A stretch of 64,000 bases of DNA. Source: Spirometra erinaceieuropaei. Its lineage: Eukaryota > Platyhelminthes > Cestoda > Diphyllobothriidea > Diphyllobothriidae. Of the stretch, positions 11,001 to 23,300 are shown piece by piece. Under the pieces are notes generated by a model. The model was not told where the DNA came from. It did no database searches and saw only the letters and a list, made by a program, of their open reading frames with translations. Positions within the stretch are counted from its first letter, which is position 1. Each line of letters begins with the position of its first letter. The DNA lies in NCBI GenBank assembly GCA_902702965.1, contig CACRXP010000051.1, positions 62,893 through 126,892 on the forward strand. The letters are read 5' to 3'. Both the position numbers and the translations under genes were made by a program.

Positions 11001-13759
11001 CCGCTGTCCCATTGTAAGACTCCATCGAACCGAAGTTCTAAGGAAGGTAACCTCAAGCAGACAGCTTGGGTACGTTTGTCCTCAAAAGTCCTAGTAAAAA
11101 GATTCCACGAGGGTCGACGCTCTCCAAAAGCCCGTCTCAGTGCTTCAAGCTAGTTGCTTACTTGACTGAGTGTACACCTCGTTTTCATGCGCATACACTG
11201 TCGAGGTCAAGTTAAAAAGCTACTTGTTCAGCTTCCGATGCTTCTTATAGTGCCTAGAATTTGCAGGTTATTTGATCTCCTGGTTAAGCTAATATGCCAC
11301 AAACTCTCTAGATATTACAGTGCACAGTTTTCTATATTTTACTGTGATGGTTCCGTTCTCTCGAAAGCGAACGCAGTAATCAGACTGAGGCAAGTAACAA
11401 GCTACCGGTTTTGCCTTTCTTCAGATCAAATCCTTAGTTCTGCATTAAGTGGGTTTGGGTTGTGGCTGAAGATCGCATGAGCATATCAGGAATGACCGCT
11501 CAAAATTTTTCGTCTTGTCCAACGTATATGCGTAAATGTTAGTGTGTTTTTACAGGGCCTTAATTTACTTTGACGTGTAATCTTGACGCTGGGACGGTGT
11601 GAATGTCGTATTTCGCAATTTATGCTCAATGAGTCCTGGGATAAGGATTAGTTGTCTAGGAGGAAATTATGTTTCTACATCGAACACATTTTTTGACTGT
11701 CAGACTGCAAGTCGAGGCAACAAATAACCCAACTACGACCCGAGATTTAAGCCTTTTGGTCACTTGAAAAATCAATTAAGAGCTGTCAGTCAGCCGCTTG
11801 TGGAGGTACTCGACCAATGGAATCACCTCCTTGTGCTCAACTTTATCGTGAGGCCTGTTCGAATAACTGATCATCACCTGATTCTAGTGGATTTGAGCAA
11901 GCTTCCTTATTGTCCATGAGAGTGATCTTTTTCCCACCGATGAGGACTACGCTTATCAGGATCGCTCACTCGCTTGACTGCAGACTGCATTGTTATCCTA
12001 CTAATCGGTCTGCTTTCGCCGACCATATTGCTCCTCTGAGGCTAATTGTCAGAAACAAAGTGGCAACTTCCAGTCTTATAGCTGGAGCAATGGAATTGTC
12101 GTTTACTGAATTGTTTGCTAAAAATAGTCATTGTTTTCGTGGTCCGACGGCCTAACGCAAATAACTCACTTCTTAAATGCAGATTCTTTGCATATTTTAA
12201 ACCAGGGATATCACCACAAGGAGTATCAACGACTCACTCTTCATCCGGATTTTCGAGCAAGAGTTTGCTTGTTTGTTTTCAGCTATAAAATTGCTGCAAC
12301 CCCTGCGACTGCATGTAATCCTTAGTTTTGTTTTCCTTTTCATGTTTATCCCCCTTTGTTTTTGCATTTCTACTTCACTCCTGATTTCCTTCCCAGTAAC
12401 AGTTTCCAGGATCGACAGGAGAAAAGAAATTTCCGCTCCCTTTCCATTTAACCTTTTTCTGGACAGAATCATAACATTCTCACATTTGCACGGACCTCCT
12501 CCCCAGTAATAACTTAAAAATAAAGACTTAAATGGTATATTAAGCAGTTTTGTTTCTTGGGGCCATCGGAATTGTTTGGTCTTGAAAACTCTTTTTTCAA
12601 ACTGAATTCAAATGAAACTTACAAGTTACTTTGAAGAATATATGAAGGGCTAGCTTTGTGGTTCCCTAGTTCAATAAACTGACAGGAGTCACTTCTAGTT
12701 CAACCTTTGAAAACACTTGAAAAATATTTGTCGGGCTGATTACAATGTAGTAAAACAAGGAAACATAGGGCAGATTGGCCCTGGGTTTTATGCAGATGCG
12801 TTTATTCGACCACACTAGATAAAAACTCCCTGGCCCACGCCTCCGGATTTGCAATTGAAAACCATTAACTAGGACCTTTTTCAACATCCGATTACTGACC
12901 ATCACGTTTCTGATTTTAGAACGTTCCTTGGCGTTTATAAAGTATTCTTGATTGCCTCCATAGTTTGTCTTGATGTTATGTTATATTCGAGGTTGAAAAC
13001 CTATCCCATCATCCAAATGGCGATGGCTAGTGTTTAGTCGTCGTGGTTCACTACAGCAATTTTACAAACTAGCTTTAAATCATTCCTTGGTATCTTAAAT
13101 GCTCACAAGCGGATGAAGTGCATACGTGAACAGACTGACCGACACAGGGTTAGCTTAATCAACAGCGTAAACCTATCGATAGGTACTAAAACCTCTGCTT
13201 CCATTGTACACTCAGGCGCTCACCGCCGCATAAGACCTCGTGGCTTTAGCCGCCGTCAGTCGTCAAACTGACTGCGGATGACGCGTCACCGCCAGAAATG
13301 CACCTCGCTGGCGTGCCTACTTGACCCCTACGTCACCACGTCAACAACAATCAAATGCAGACCACTAGACTTAACTTCAAAAAACAGGCTGCTCCATTGT
13401 TTCGCCCAAATGTGGATCATTTTTCCAGCCTTGTTCTCCTGAACTCGGATCTGGGGCAAACCAATTAAATTAAGTGAGATGGTGGCCCTTATAGGCGGAA
13501 TATGTTCGCAGTATTACACACTACCCGTTTCTATTTTTCTAATATTTGGCTCAAGTGGGCAGCTTGCCCAATCGGTTAGGGACCCGACTATCCGGACTCC
13601 ATTGCATCTGCGGATTCTGTTCCAAAAGCGGTAGCGAGAAGGATATGAACATATAAAGTAAGATTTACTTTGAGGAGAAACTTTTGATCACTCTTTGGGA
13701 ACTTCTGGAAGCATAAAGCAAGGTTGGCATATGAGTACGTCTAGTCCCATAATCCACTC
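8001..13759. other. Intergenic stretch between convergent genes
   Basis: The coiled-coil gene (+) and the innexin gene (-) end towards each other here. I see no convincing exon. Parts are GC-richer than the surroundings (about 9600-9900 and 13190-13340) and may be remnants of dispersed repeats, but I cannot name them. A tRNA-like patch may lie near 13560-13640 and a 14-base palindrome at 13171-13184. Confidence 0.4.
13171..13184. promoter_or_regulatory. 14-base perfect palindrome containing TATCGATA
   Basis: ACCTATCGATAGGT is its own reverse complement. Its core, TATCGATA, is the DNA-replication-related element bound by DREF in insects. Whether flatworms use this site is unknown to me, and the location downstream of both flanking genes gives no direct support for a promoter. 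Confidence 0.2.
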
Positions 13760-14339
13760 TTACTTTAATATGTCATCCAAGTCGTTTTCCACTTGTTGTT
13801 CTTCCGGATACTGATCATAAAAATATTGATCAGTCTGATCTGGTGCAGGCGAATATTGGTCGTACGAAACGCTACTTTTCCGTCGATGATAGTGACGTCG
13901 TTTGCGTCGATTAAGATTTTCCACCGTCGGTCGTGAGGAGCTTGAAGAACGATCAGAGTCTATGGCAACAGCATGCGTTTTAGAATCCAGATTTATCAGA
14001 GGAATAAATGCGCCGCTTTCTCCCTCGGGTTTTTGCCGAGTACTTCCTATGGTGGATCTTTTGGGAGGCACCGGCGGGGAAGTAGTTCCAGTCGTATTCC
14101 CTGCGGTCATACCGAGTCGACAAAATACGTCGGGGTTGACACTTTTGCCATATTTTGTCCAAAACACACCGGCAATTTCTGCGGCTGCAGCAGGACCAAC
14201 ATTCATGGAGACAAAGCGCAGCAGAAGGACGCCATCCTGACCCAAAATGTCTTCTACAAAACTCTTAGATTGGGCCTTTTCGGCTTGTGTCTTGAAGCAG
14301 TCGGCCATTGTCAGCTCGGTGTCCTCGGCAAATTTCTGA
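13760..14339 (-). CDS. Innexin exon 4 (C-terminal tail and stop)
   Basis: It opens with QKFAEDTELTMADCF, carries VEDILGQDGVLLLRFVSMN and EIAGVFWTKYGK, and ends with a low-complexity tail (RSSSSSRP, RRKRRHYHRRK, then YPEEQQVENDLDDILK) and TAA. The acceptor is AAGACAG|T, using one base to complete the split codon from exon 3. Such variable tails are normal for innexins and probably hold regulatory sites. Confidence 0.9.
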
Positions 14340-17300
14340 CTGTCTTTGTTTTTTGTCTAAAAATCAGCATTTTTAACATACAATCCAAAAGTGACACTAC
14401 CCGTCCACTCTTCAAGTCGAAGTGTTTTCTTGCGGTCATCGAGATGTTTAGGTAAATGCAGATCAGATTTCGGACGAAAGCGAGTCTCACCGACTTGAAG
14501 AGAATCCTGTTGCGAAAAGAGTTTTAACTGTGGTTGAGAAGATGTGGCCATTCTTATTTACAAAAATGCAAAGGGCTAATGTAAACGTTTGAAGAAAACA
14601 GGCCCACACATTCTTTTTGGCACGCGCTTTCACTCCTTCCCATTAACCCACAGGGAGTTACCATTGTCCTGTTTGTGACCTTTAAAGTGACTACAAAAAA
14701 TTCAGAGTGATTCCACTTTCCCCTGCGTTATTTTGTTAAGACAGTCGCATAACGGCAGACGGCTAATGACTCTTACGTGTCTGGGTTGACTATGTGAAAA
14801 TGACTATGAAGGCATGACTAGGTGAAGGGGTGGCTATGTCTGAACTCCTCAGCTTATTTAAATTTCGTTTCCCCATGGAACCAATGACCGGATTTATCTC
14901 GATAGGAGGTGTCGGCGTAGGCCTGTTTGGGATCCTCGTTCTCCCCGTGGATAACAATTTGCCTTTCCATTAAAATTATCTTTAGCTGTGCAATACACAT
15001 ACTTATGGGTTTGTAAGACCGATTGTTTTCACCACTCCCAACGCCGGTAGCAGCTTGGAGTCCAAAGCTTGTTTTTGCTATTGCATGGTCTATGACTCGT
15101 TTTGTTCTGCTGACTTCATCTCAAGTTCGTTCAATACCTTCTGACTAAACTCTACTAGAGAAATTTTCATGGAGACTGACAATGAAAATGGGAAACGTAG
15201 AGCCCCAAAAAGGGTGTTGTCGGTGGGATCCCGTCTATAGAACAAGTGTTGACTGTGCGATTCTATTAATTTTTGGATAAGTCTCCAGGCCAAATGTTCC
15301 CCAAGGCTCTACTATCTTCGCCTAGACATTACGAATTTCTGTGAATCGTCTGCTGACGGGTGGCTGACGTATTGTCGGAATTTCAAACTACCAAATATAA
15401 TGTGCTACTGAAACTGATTAAGTAGAAAAAGTAAATCAGCCTACGAGATACGCTTGAACCTTTTAGTCACGCGCATCGTTTTAGGGTGGATGCAAGGGCA
15501 GAAGTTAGCAAATCCGTCGTTAATGTGGATGCATCTTGGATAGTGAACCAAACTGGCGATTGCACTATGTCAACCCCCTTCTCTATAGTTAGATAGAATA
15601 AAGATATGATCCTCTTCCGGCACTAGCCTGACACGTTTCAAGACGAAACAAGAGGATAGTGTCGAAAGTCAAAGCGTTTAAACATATGTTGTGGACCGAA
15701 GCAGGGTTTTGCTCATGTCCTGGTAACGATAGCACACAAATTAAAGCCAAATAAGCGTCCTTACTTCTTAAATGAAAGTAATTTATTTTTATTACAGAGA
15801 AACTTGCATTTTAAAATAATCATCCCAAATGCTAACAAGGAATATCAACTCAAGTGTGGGCTCCAGAGTTCGTCTTAACTACTGTACTTTATGACGCATG
15901 TTCTTACCTATAGGTCCATTTTAGGAGACTGAGGAGATTGACTGCCGACATGAGGAGAAACCAAAACCAGAGAAATATGTAAATCTTTTCGTTGAAAATA
16001 TTCACGCGCAGGACACACTGAATAGTGTATCGGTGTTGGTTACTGCCCATCCGACGAAGCTCGAAGTCGCATAGAGCCACACGTGGGAAGGAACCTGTAT
16101 GATCCCAAAGCCTTGTGCTAAGTAGATCGACTAGTGTGTTTATCCCAAACAGAAAACCGTCTTCGTGAAGGTATCTAAAGAGGGAAAGGTGGACGTTTGG
16201 AAAATTAGAAAGAAGTCGTTGGAAAAGTGCACGCAGAAGACGCCATCTTTGGAATGTTCGTATTCGTTCTTGAGATCCGATCACTTATTAAAACTCAAAA
16301 GCGTTTGTGCCTTAAAATATGCAGATAATTCATAATTCTAGTCGTAAAAATTTTGAAATAACAATGCATATTTTGGCAGCTTTGAATAATTCATATTGAC
16401 TTAACTGTGAAAAACTCGGCACCTCGGTGGGCAAGGCTTTAGTACAACCAACACTCTAGTCACCTGACCTACGTGACACCACCAGGAGACGCGAATTTAA
16501 TCATATTTGGGTAAATTTACCAACGTAACCTACTGCGACGTATGGAATCCACTAAATGTGATGCAGTAAGCTGACTGCCCAAACAGGAATTCCTAAGTAA
16601 TCCACCCAGAATCCGCCAGATGATTACCAGGCTCACGCAATTTATGGCAGGCTGCATACTCGTGAACTGCCATGCATCGATCACTGTTTTCCCTTGCTTC
16701 CAGGCCGACGTCAACGAGTTATATTAAAAGGAACACTGGAGACGTGCGTAACAGAGACTCAAGCCGGAAGCGTCGGCTGATTGCCTGTTAAACGGCTTCG
16801 GATCTTCCATAAAATGACGATTAAGGGTAATATACTTGTCTCTTTAAATATTTTTAAATACAATGCTGGCCCATTCTATTAACATTCTTGGGTGTGTTTC
16901 CGAATTCAGACAAATTCTCACATACAAAAAACAGCTTTAAGATACGAACTGAGGACTTGCCGTTTACCGCATATCAGGTTGACTTCGACGTGTAACTAAG
17001 TTATGACAGTAGGAAAGATAGTAAGACGAATATATGTGCGCTTAGCGCAACTTGATTCTTAATTACAAAAGACGCTTTTTCTGAGACTGCGGAATTTCAG
17101 GCAGAAGTAAATTACTGTCATTTGCTGCTTGACAGCTGGAGAAAGTAAAGATGTTTAAAAAGTAGCATATAGGACACAAAAGCTATTCTATCTGAAGTGC
17201 TTTCATTACAGTTCAATTCTGCAAGTTCTGCGCAAGCTGTCGGTTCGACGGAGGTTGTTTGCCACTACCAACCAGCACAAAGGTCAGCTTCCTCACTAAC

Positions 17301-20300
17301 AAGGTCATCATTTGAACATACATTTATTGCTTGGGCTTAACGGAAAGAAGCGGTCAATCTGCAAGTTCCATTGGGCATTAAAAACCATGCAGGTGATAGA
17401 CCTCCCATACATCGGGTCTGTTTTTTTCAATCTGACCAATTGAATCTTTTACCCTTGCGACCAGACTGAAGCAGATAGTAATGAATAAATGCGAATGAAC
17501 CTAGATAATTAATGGTCAGATCAAGAAGTTGGCAACTGCCCTTTTTGAAAAGTAGGTTGTTAGAGCACGGAAATCACAAATCTATTATATTTTTGACATT
17601 TTGGCCAAAAATTAATAGATCAAATTGGAGCATTAGGAAGAGGACTTTTACGAGAGGTGGGTGAGTCCACAAACAATTTTAGAGTTTGCCGTATAGGCCA
17701 TCTCGTATGTAAGGTTCTGTGGTATTTTACGCGAGTGTTTAACTGTTTGTTTCCCTGTTTTTTAAAGAAAGATTTTTTGCTTAAACAGGACTGATGTTGG
17801 AAAGGAATGTGCTAACTCGACATAAGAATGTTTCCCGAAGCTTCTAGTAAGAATCATTCTAAATGTCTATAATCCAATAAGCATGGACAGAGAACTGCTT
17901 TGTGAGCAGTCGTCAAAACTTGTTCAAAAAATTCGCTCCCCATTTTGATTTTTTGGTATGATGCAGATACTTTGTAGGCAGAAACCCGTTAAAACATTTT
18001 CGCAGAATTTTCCAGATGTTTAGTCGATTAGAACATGTAGACTCATGCAGACCTGATAGCTTGCCCTGGGTTAAATACGCCAAGACTTACGTTTGGCGAC
18101 CGGTTGTAGAAAGTTGATCTTTCTCATAATAGCACTTTTATTTAAATTATCCATGTTTGATTTTCGTAGAGTGAACGAAGCAACTGGACACATCGGCGTC
18201 TCCTCAGTCGACATGTAGTAGACTTAATAGTAGTTTTATTTGACGTAAATAAGTGCAGGTTAAGTCCATACAACAGGTAAGCCATTGCCGTCGACAATTC
18301 ACCCTGTCATCCTGCGGACGCGGACAGAGATTCATGCTGAATTTGGTCCGCTGGACGCATGCTTAAAAGCCTATCTTATTCTCAAACACGGAGAAACGTC
18401 TGTAGACTGAACAACAAAAATGGAACATCTGCCTCCTGTTTCCCCGAACTGTTCTTCTGTTCTTCGTTGCCGCCATGAAAACACTCCCACAACCCTGACA
18501 GATCCCACACTCGTCGTTAGGATATTTACGGAGTAATGCGGCACTATATGTGCGCCAAATCAGCATATAACTGTTATCTAAAGTTTTTGAACAGATGGCT
18601 ATTCTCACGCGAGGAGGAGGAGGAGGAGGAGGAGGAGGAGGAGGAGGTAGATAAAAACATTATTAGGGTGGAAAAGATTGCTGCTCACAAGCTTGGGACT
18701 TTAAGATACATTTCGGCAAATCGCTATGGCCTATTCAATGAACAAAGTAGTTGGCAAATGGCTTCATAAAGTGCCTAGGCTCTCAAACGCCGGAGAGAAA
18801 AAAACCGATGTCAAATTAGATGTATCATGGAAAAAAAGGCCGCATACTTTAACAAATGTTCCTGATATCTGTCAATCTATAACATGCGTCTCCTGCGCCT
18901 CTAAATCCTAAACATGTAAATATATATGTCCCACAAATCCATACGCGGGTAATAAGTGATACATGAAAACTTCCGTTCGGAAGAAAAATGGAAAGAACCC
19001 GTTTAAATGCTGAGATGGGTTTAAAGATCAGTCTTAGCATGACGCTACGGGGTCAAGCTCGAACAGTTATCTTAGGGATGATCTTCTCATTCAAGCTGTG
19101 AAAAACAAGTCTATATTCTTAAAACCGGTTTAAGTAGGCCCCTATATATTAATTTTGATGGGTTAATTGACTTTCTGCATGTGGAAACAGGAAAGGTCTG
19201 ATTCACGGTTGGACTGAATGTTTTTAAAAACAATCCTTGATGCACACTTCTAGAATATTTATAATTCACAAAACGCGGATACCAAGACCCAAATGTGGGA
19301 TTCGTAAAGGGATATGAATCAGGTTGCTTAGGCGCTCTTTCACATCGACCAATTAATCGGGATGAAAGAGGACAAAGTCGAAGAAAAACTGAAAAAACGC
19401 TGATGTCAATTCGCCAAACCGGATGTTTCGACCGCTAACACAGTCCAGAAACATGGCGATTAGCATTGGCAAGAAGTTCATTTAGTTAAATCGTACTCTG
19501 TCCCTTCTTGAAAAAAGTTCGTGCGAACTCCACAGTTTCTGTTGCCCTAATTTAGAGAGTTCGAGTCGAGTTATTGCAGAAATATTGTCCGCAGTTTTCC
19601 CTTCACCGTATACCATTACTTGCCTTTCCCTCTCCGCTGCCCCTCAAACTTCCGAGCCAGCTTTGACCAAACCTACGTCTTGCTGCACGTGAGCCTCGAA
19701 CGACCAATAAGCCAAAAATGCTATTCCAGTCTCCTTTGTCTTTGTCGGAATCCCCTTCAGGATATGTATACTCTCCAAAATGCGTATGCTTCAGGAAGTG
19801 GCTACATTATTCATCTAGGTGCCACCCGAATGTCACCATTCTATATACTTTGACAAAACTGACAGGACTTGTTAGATAATAGACACTTTGACCGCCTGGT
19901 CATAAACAAACAGTCAAAACTATGAATCGCATTTCGGCAGCGCAACCAAAATGTAACCAAAGTGATTTGAGGCCATGCTGACACTTTTCCTTACTTTCCA
20001 GTCACGTATAACTGTGCAGTTGAATTCACCAGATAGAGCGATTTGACAACGAGGTAGAGACCGCAGAGGTAGCTGCTGGAGGCGGGATTGCAAGGTCTAG
20101 GTCCTGGCAGACGCGTCTGGTGAGAGAAAGTGAGGGGCACCACTGGAGTGGGGAAACGAGTAGCGGAGGGTTCCACCGAAGAGTCCCAGGCTTTACCGTA
20201 TGCTGATTGGTTTACAGGCCTGGGCTGTCGCTGGCGGCGTTGCCGGCCGAAGTGACGAATAGCTAGGGCGTCCTCCAGGTGTCGGACAAGACAGTTAATC

Positions 20301-23300
20301 AAGTCGCGACGCTGGTCCACTGACTCAATGGGATTCTTTAGTTCCCCCGAAACGTCCATGACAGTGCGCAGCTGTCAAAGGGGGGGGGGGGACAAAGGGT
20401 GCAGAAGAGGATTGACAAAATCGTCGATTTTTTTGATTTTTGGCTGGAAACCAAAAGCGATGGCAAAATGGAAATCAGTCTGCCCTGTTGGATTGTTTTA
20501 CCATGGTGATACAAAGACGCCGCATGCGCAAGCACAGCCCTCGCGCAGTTTCACTTTGGTTTTTATGGGGATGGATGTCAGACCTAGATGCATCACTTTT
20601 CACTTGGAAGAATTACCTACAGTAAATTTGAATTCTGTGTCGCTTCGGAAGCAGATTGATCGGTCCCCTGTGGCACAGAATATATTAATTTGAAAAATTT
20701 AAGTCTAGAACATCTGTCATCTTTTAAAATATTATTCAGACGATGGATATTAACTCCAAAGTTGAACGGTTTCGACAGAATTTCGGAAAAAATTGTCTTT
20801 AGATAGATAAGTTTTGGTATAAATTTCGCAATAAAGGCCCGAACAGTAAAAGACACTCTTAACTAAACACAGTAACTCTTTGGACAACATGCATATCGAC
20901 AGGGTGTCCCAGATGTCAATATACAGATTCCTCCTTTCTGCTTTTTTCAGATGTCATTCGGAGAAACGTGAAAGTATCAGCATCTGACAGCATAGACTGC
21001 AGTTCTCGTCACTTTATCATTCCCTTGCCCGTGACTTGCCAAGTGACGTGGGGGCAACGTTACAAAACTGTCATCGGGTAAGAAGCTTTTCAGCCCCGAC
21101 TGCAGTTCAACGCGAATTTGAGTAGCTTAATGATTGTCAAAATGTTCCAACCTGAAGCACAGCTTACGCTACCCACGGCAAATTTTTGAAAACAGGGTCT
21201 GTTCTTGACAGACCACGCAGTTGAAGGCCCGCCACTACAATCATTGAGGAAAAAAACGAACTCCTGGCGCAAGCGTTCACGCAAATCCAAGGGAAGACCT
21301 TCCGGAGGCCTGCACTGGAATTCAGCATCAACAAAGGTTCTATTCATCGGCTGCTTAGTAAGATTATAAAGCTCTGCTTGTGCTGACTTCAGGTTCTTCA
21401 AACGCTTAAAGCAGAAAATAATGTTGCCCATGCAGCAGTATGAAAATCACTCCCCCAACATTATCAAAACGACTCTCAGCTCTCGGAAAACTGGTTCAGT
21501 GACGAGTCTATCTTACAAATTTTTGGTTTAGTAAACAGACACCGTTGTCACATTTCAGAAAAGCCCAGCCTAGCAGCAATTCTGAAGCGTAGATGAGACT
21601 CTCAGAAACTGATGGTTTGGTATTCCGTGTCTAGCACCGGGATGACCACATTGCTCTTCCCCAGATACGCATTCGGAAACGTTACCACAGTTACAGGGGA
21701 ATATTACCTGAAGGTAATTCAGGAGTTTACTATTACACAACTTTGGGTGCGCAGGGACCTTGCTTAGGTCTTTCTTCAGCAAGGCGGAGCCCCTCTTCAC
21801 CTTTTCAGGTTAGTGAGGGGCTTCCTGAACGCCAACTTTCCTGACTGACGGATTGGTCAAAATCGCCCCCCACCACGAGTGGGCTCCGCGTTCAGCTGAC
21901 CTCACATCTTGTGACATTTTGTGAGGCCATATCAAAACCAAGGTGTATATCACCAAGTCACGTGATCTGTCATAGTTTGGAAAACGAATCTGAACGGTCT
22001 GCAGCGAGGTCCGGAAAGAGATACTACGAAATGTCGGAGAGAGCTGCGTCCGAGGATGGCTGAATGTTGTCGAAAGTGGAGACGTTCATGAAAACGTATA
22101 CGACTAGTCTTTGAGGCGTTGGAACATGGCGGCAAGTCTAGCATGTAAGATAGCAATGATTCTGTTGTTGACGATTCACAAAGGAATAATTTTAAAAAAT
22201 CTAGTAAAGGTATAATGGCTTTTGGGACACCATGTATAAAGAGAAAAAGACCTGAACAGTCCAGATAGCTGCCAGAATCGACTAAATTCTAACGTTTTAT
22301 CCCTTTCAAGTTAAAATATATAACTTTTAATTGATTGGCTTTTTTATTGAGGAAAGAAGCAAATCATCAACGATCATACATTGAAAAGTCAAGGATGACG
22401 CGTTACGTATAAGTTTACGCAACACTACTTCTTTAAACAAATGCTACCAAGATAAACGCATTGCCATACTATCTTTCAACGTTATCTAATCCAATTAATG
22501 TTGGTTCTACTGGTTTATCGCGAATGCGCAGGATCTAAAATGAACATTACCATCCGCACTTTATCTTCACAGGTAGCAGCCGTAGTGGGCTTGCTGCATA
22601 CTCCTTAACGAGGGGTTATATCTTAGCAATTATGTTTTGTCCCATTTATAACGCAAATATCATCAGCCGACTGCGTCAGTTTTCAGAAACCTTCCGGTCA
22701 ATGCCTTCCGAGAAAGTGCACTGAAATAACAATTTTGCGACCTATCAGCAAGAATTAGCCCATGATTAAGTGCCCATGGCGCAACTCTTTGGGATGAAAC
22801 CTAAAATTGTAATGAACTTTAAGATGGCCAAAGTAGACCACAAAATGACCGCGTTATATTTATCCAACCAACGAGCTGTTCTATTAGTGAAAATTTTATA
22901 CGACAGTGACTCATCCCCTGCTCCAAACATAAGCATTAGTTAAAAACATAAAAACTTGTTCTGCCGATGCTTCTGCTGTTGCGTGACGCTGCTGCAAGTT
23001 AGTTCGGTTCCTTTGTCGTTGCCCTCGTTGTCACGTGATTTCTGGTATATGCACTCCATGAATTCCAAACACCTGTGAACGTCTTCAGATTGAGCATAAG
23101 TTGTGGGTATGGTGGAGCTCTGACATACTCGTGTACATGCGCAACATTTCGGATTTTTTTATTGCAATCACTTTTACCCTGCAGTCAAATTTAAACGTTA
23201 GGGTGAATAGTATCCAAAATGAGTCTTGTTATAATTCACTGTGGCCTATAAGTCACTTTGCTATTATAAATTAAACAGATGCTTAACGTTTTAGTCAACT

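Noticed and set aside
13902..14455. Plus-strand frames of 112 and 160 codons
   Set aside because: They are shadows of innexin exon 4 and its 5' flank on the minus strand, which has the family motifs and correct splice sites.
16420..16500. tRNA-like patch in innexin intron 2
   Set aside because: It resembles an A box only (CCTCGGTGGGCAAGGC) without a B box.
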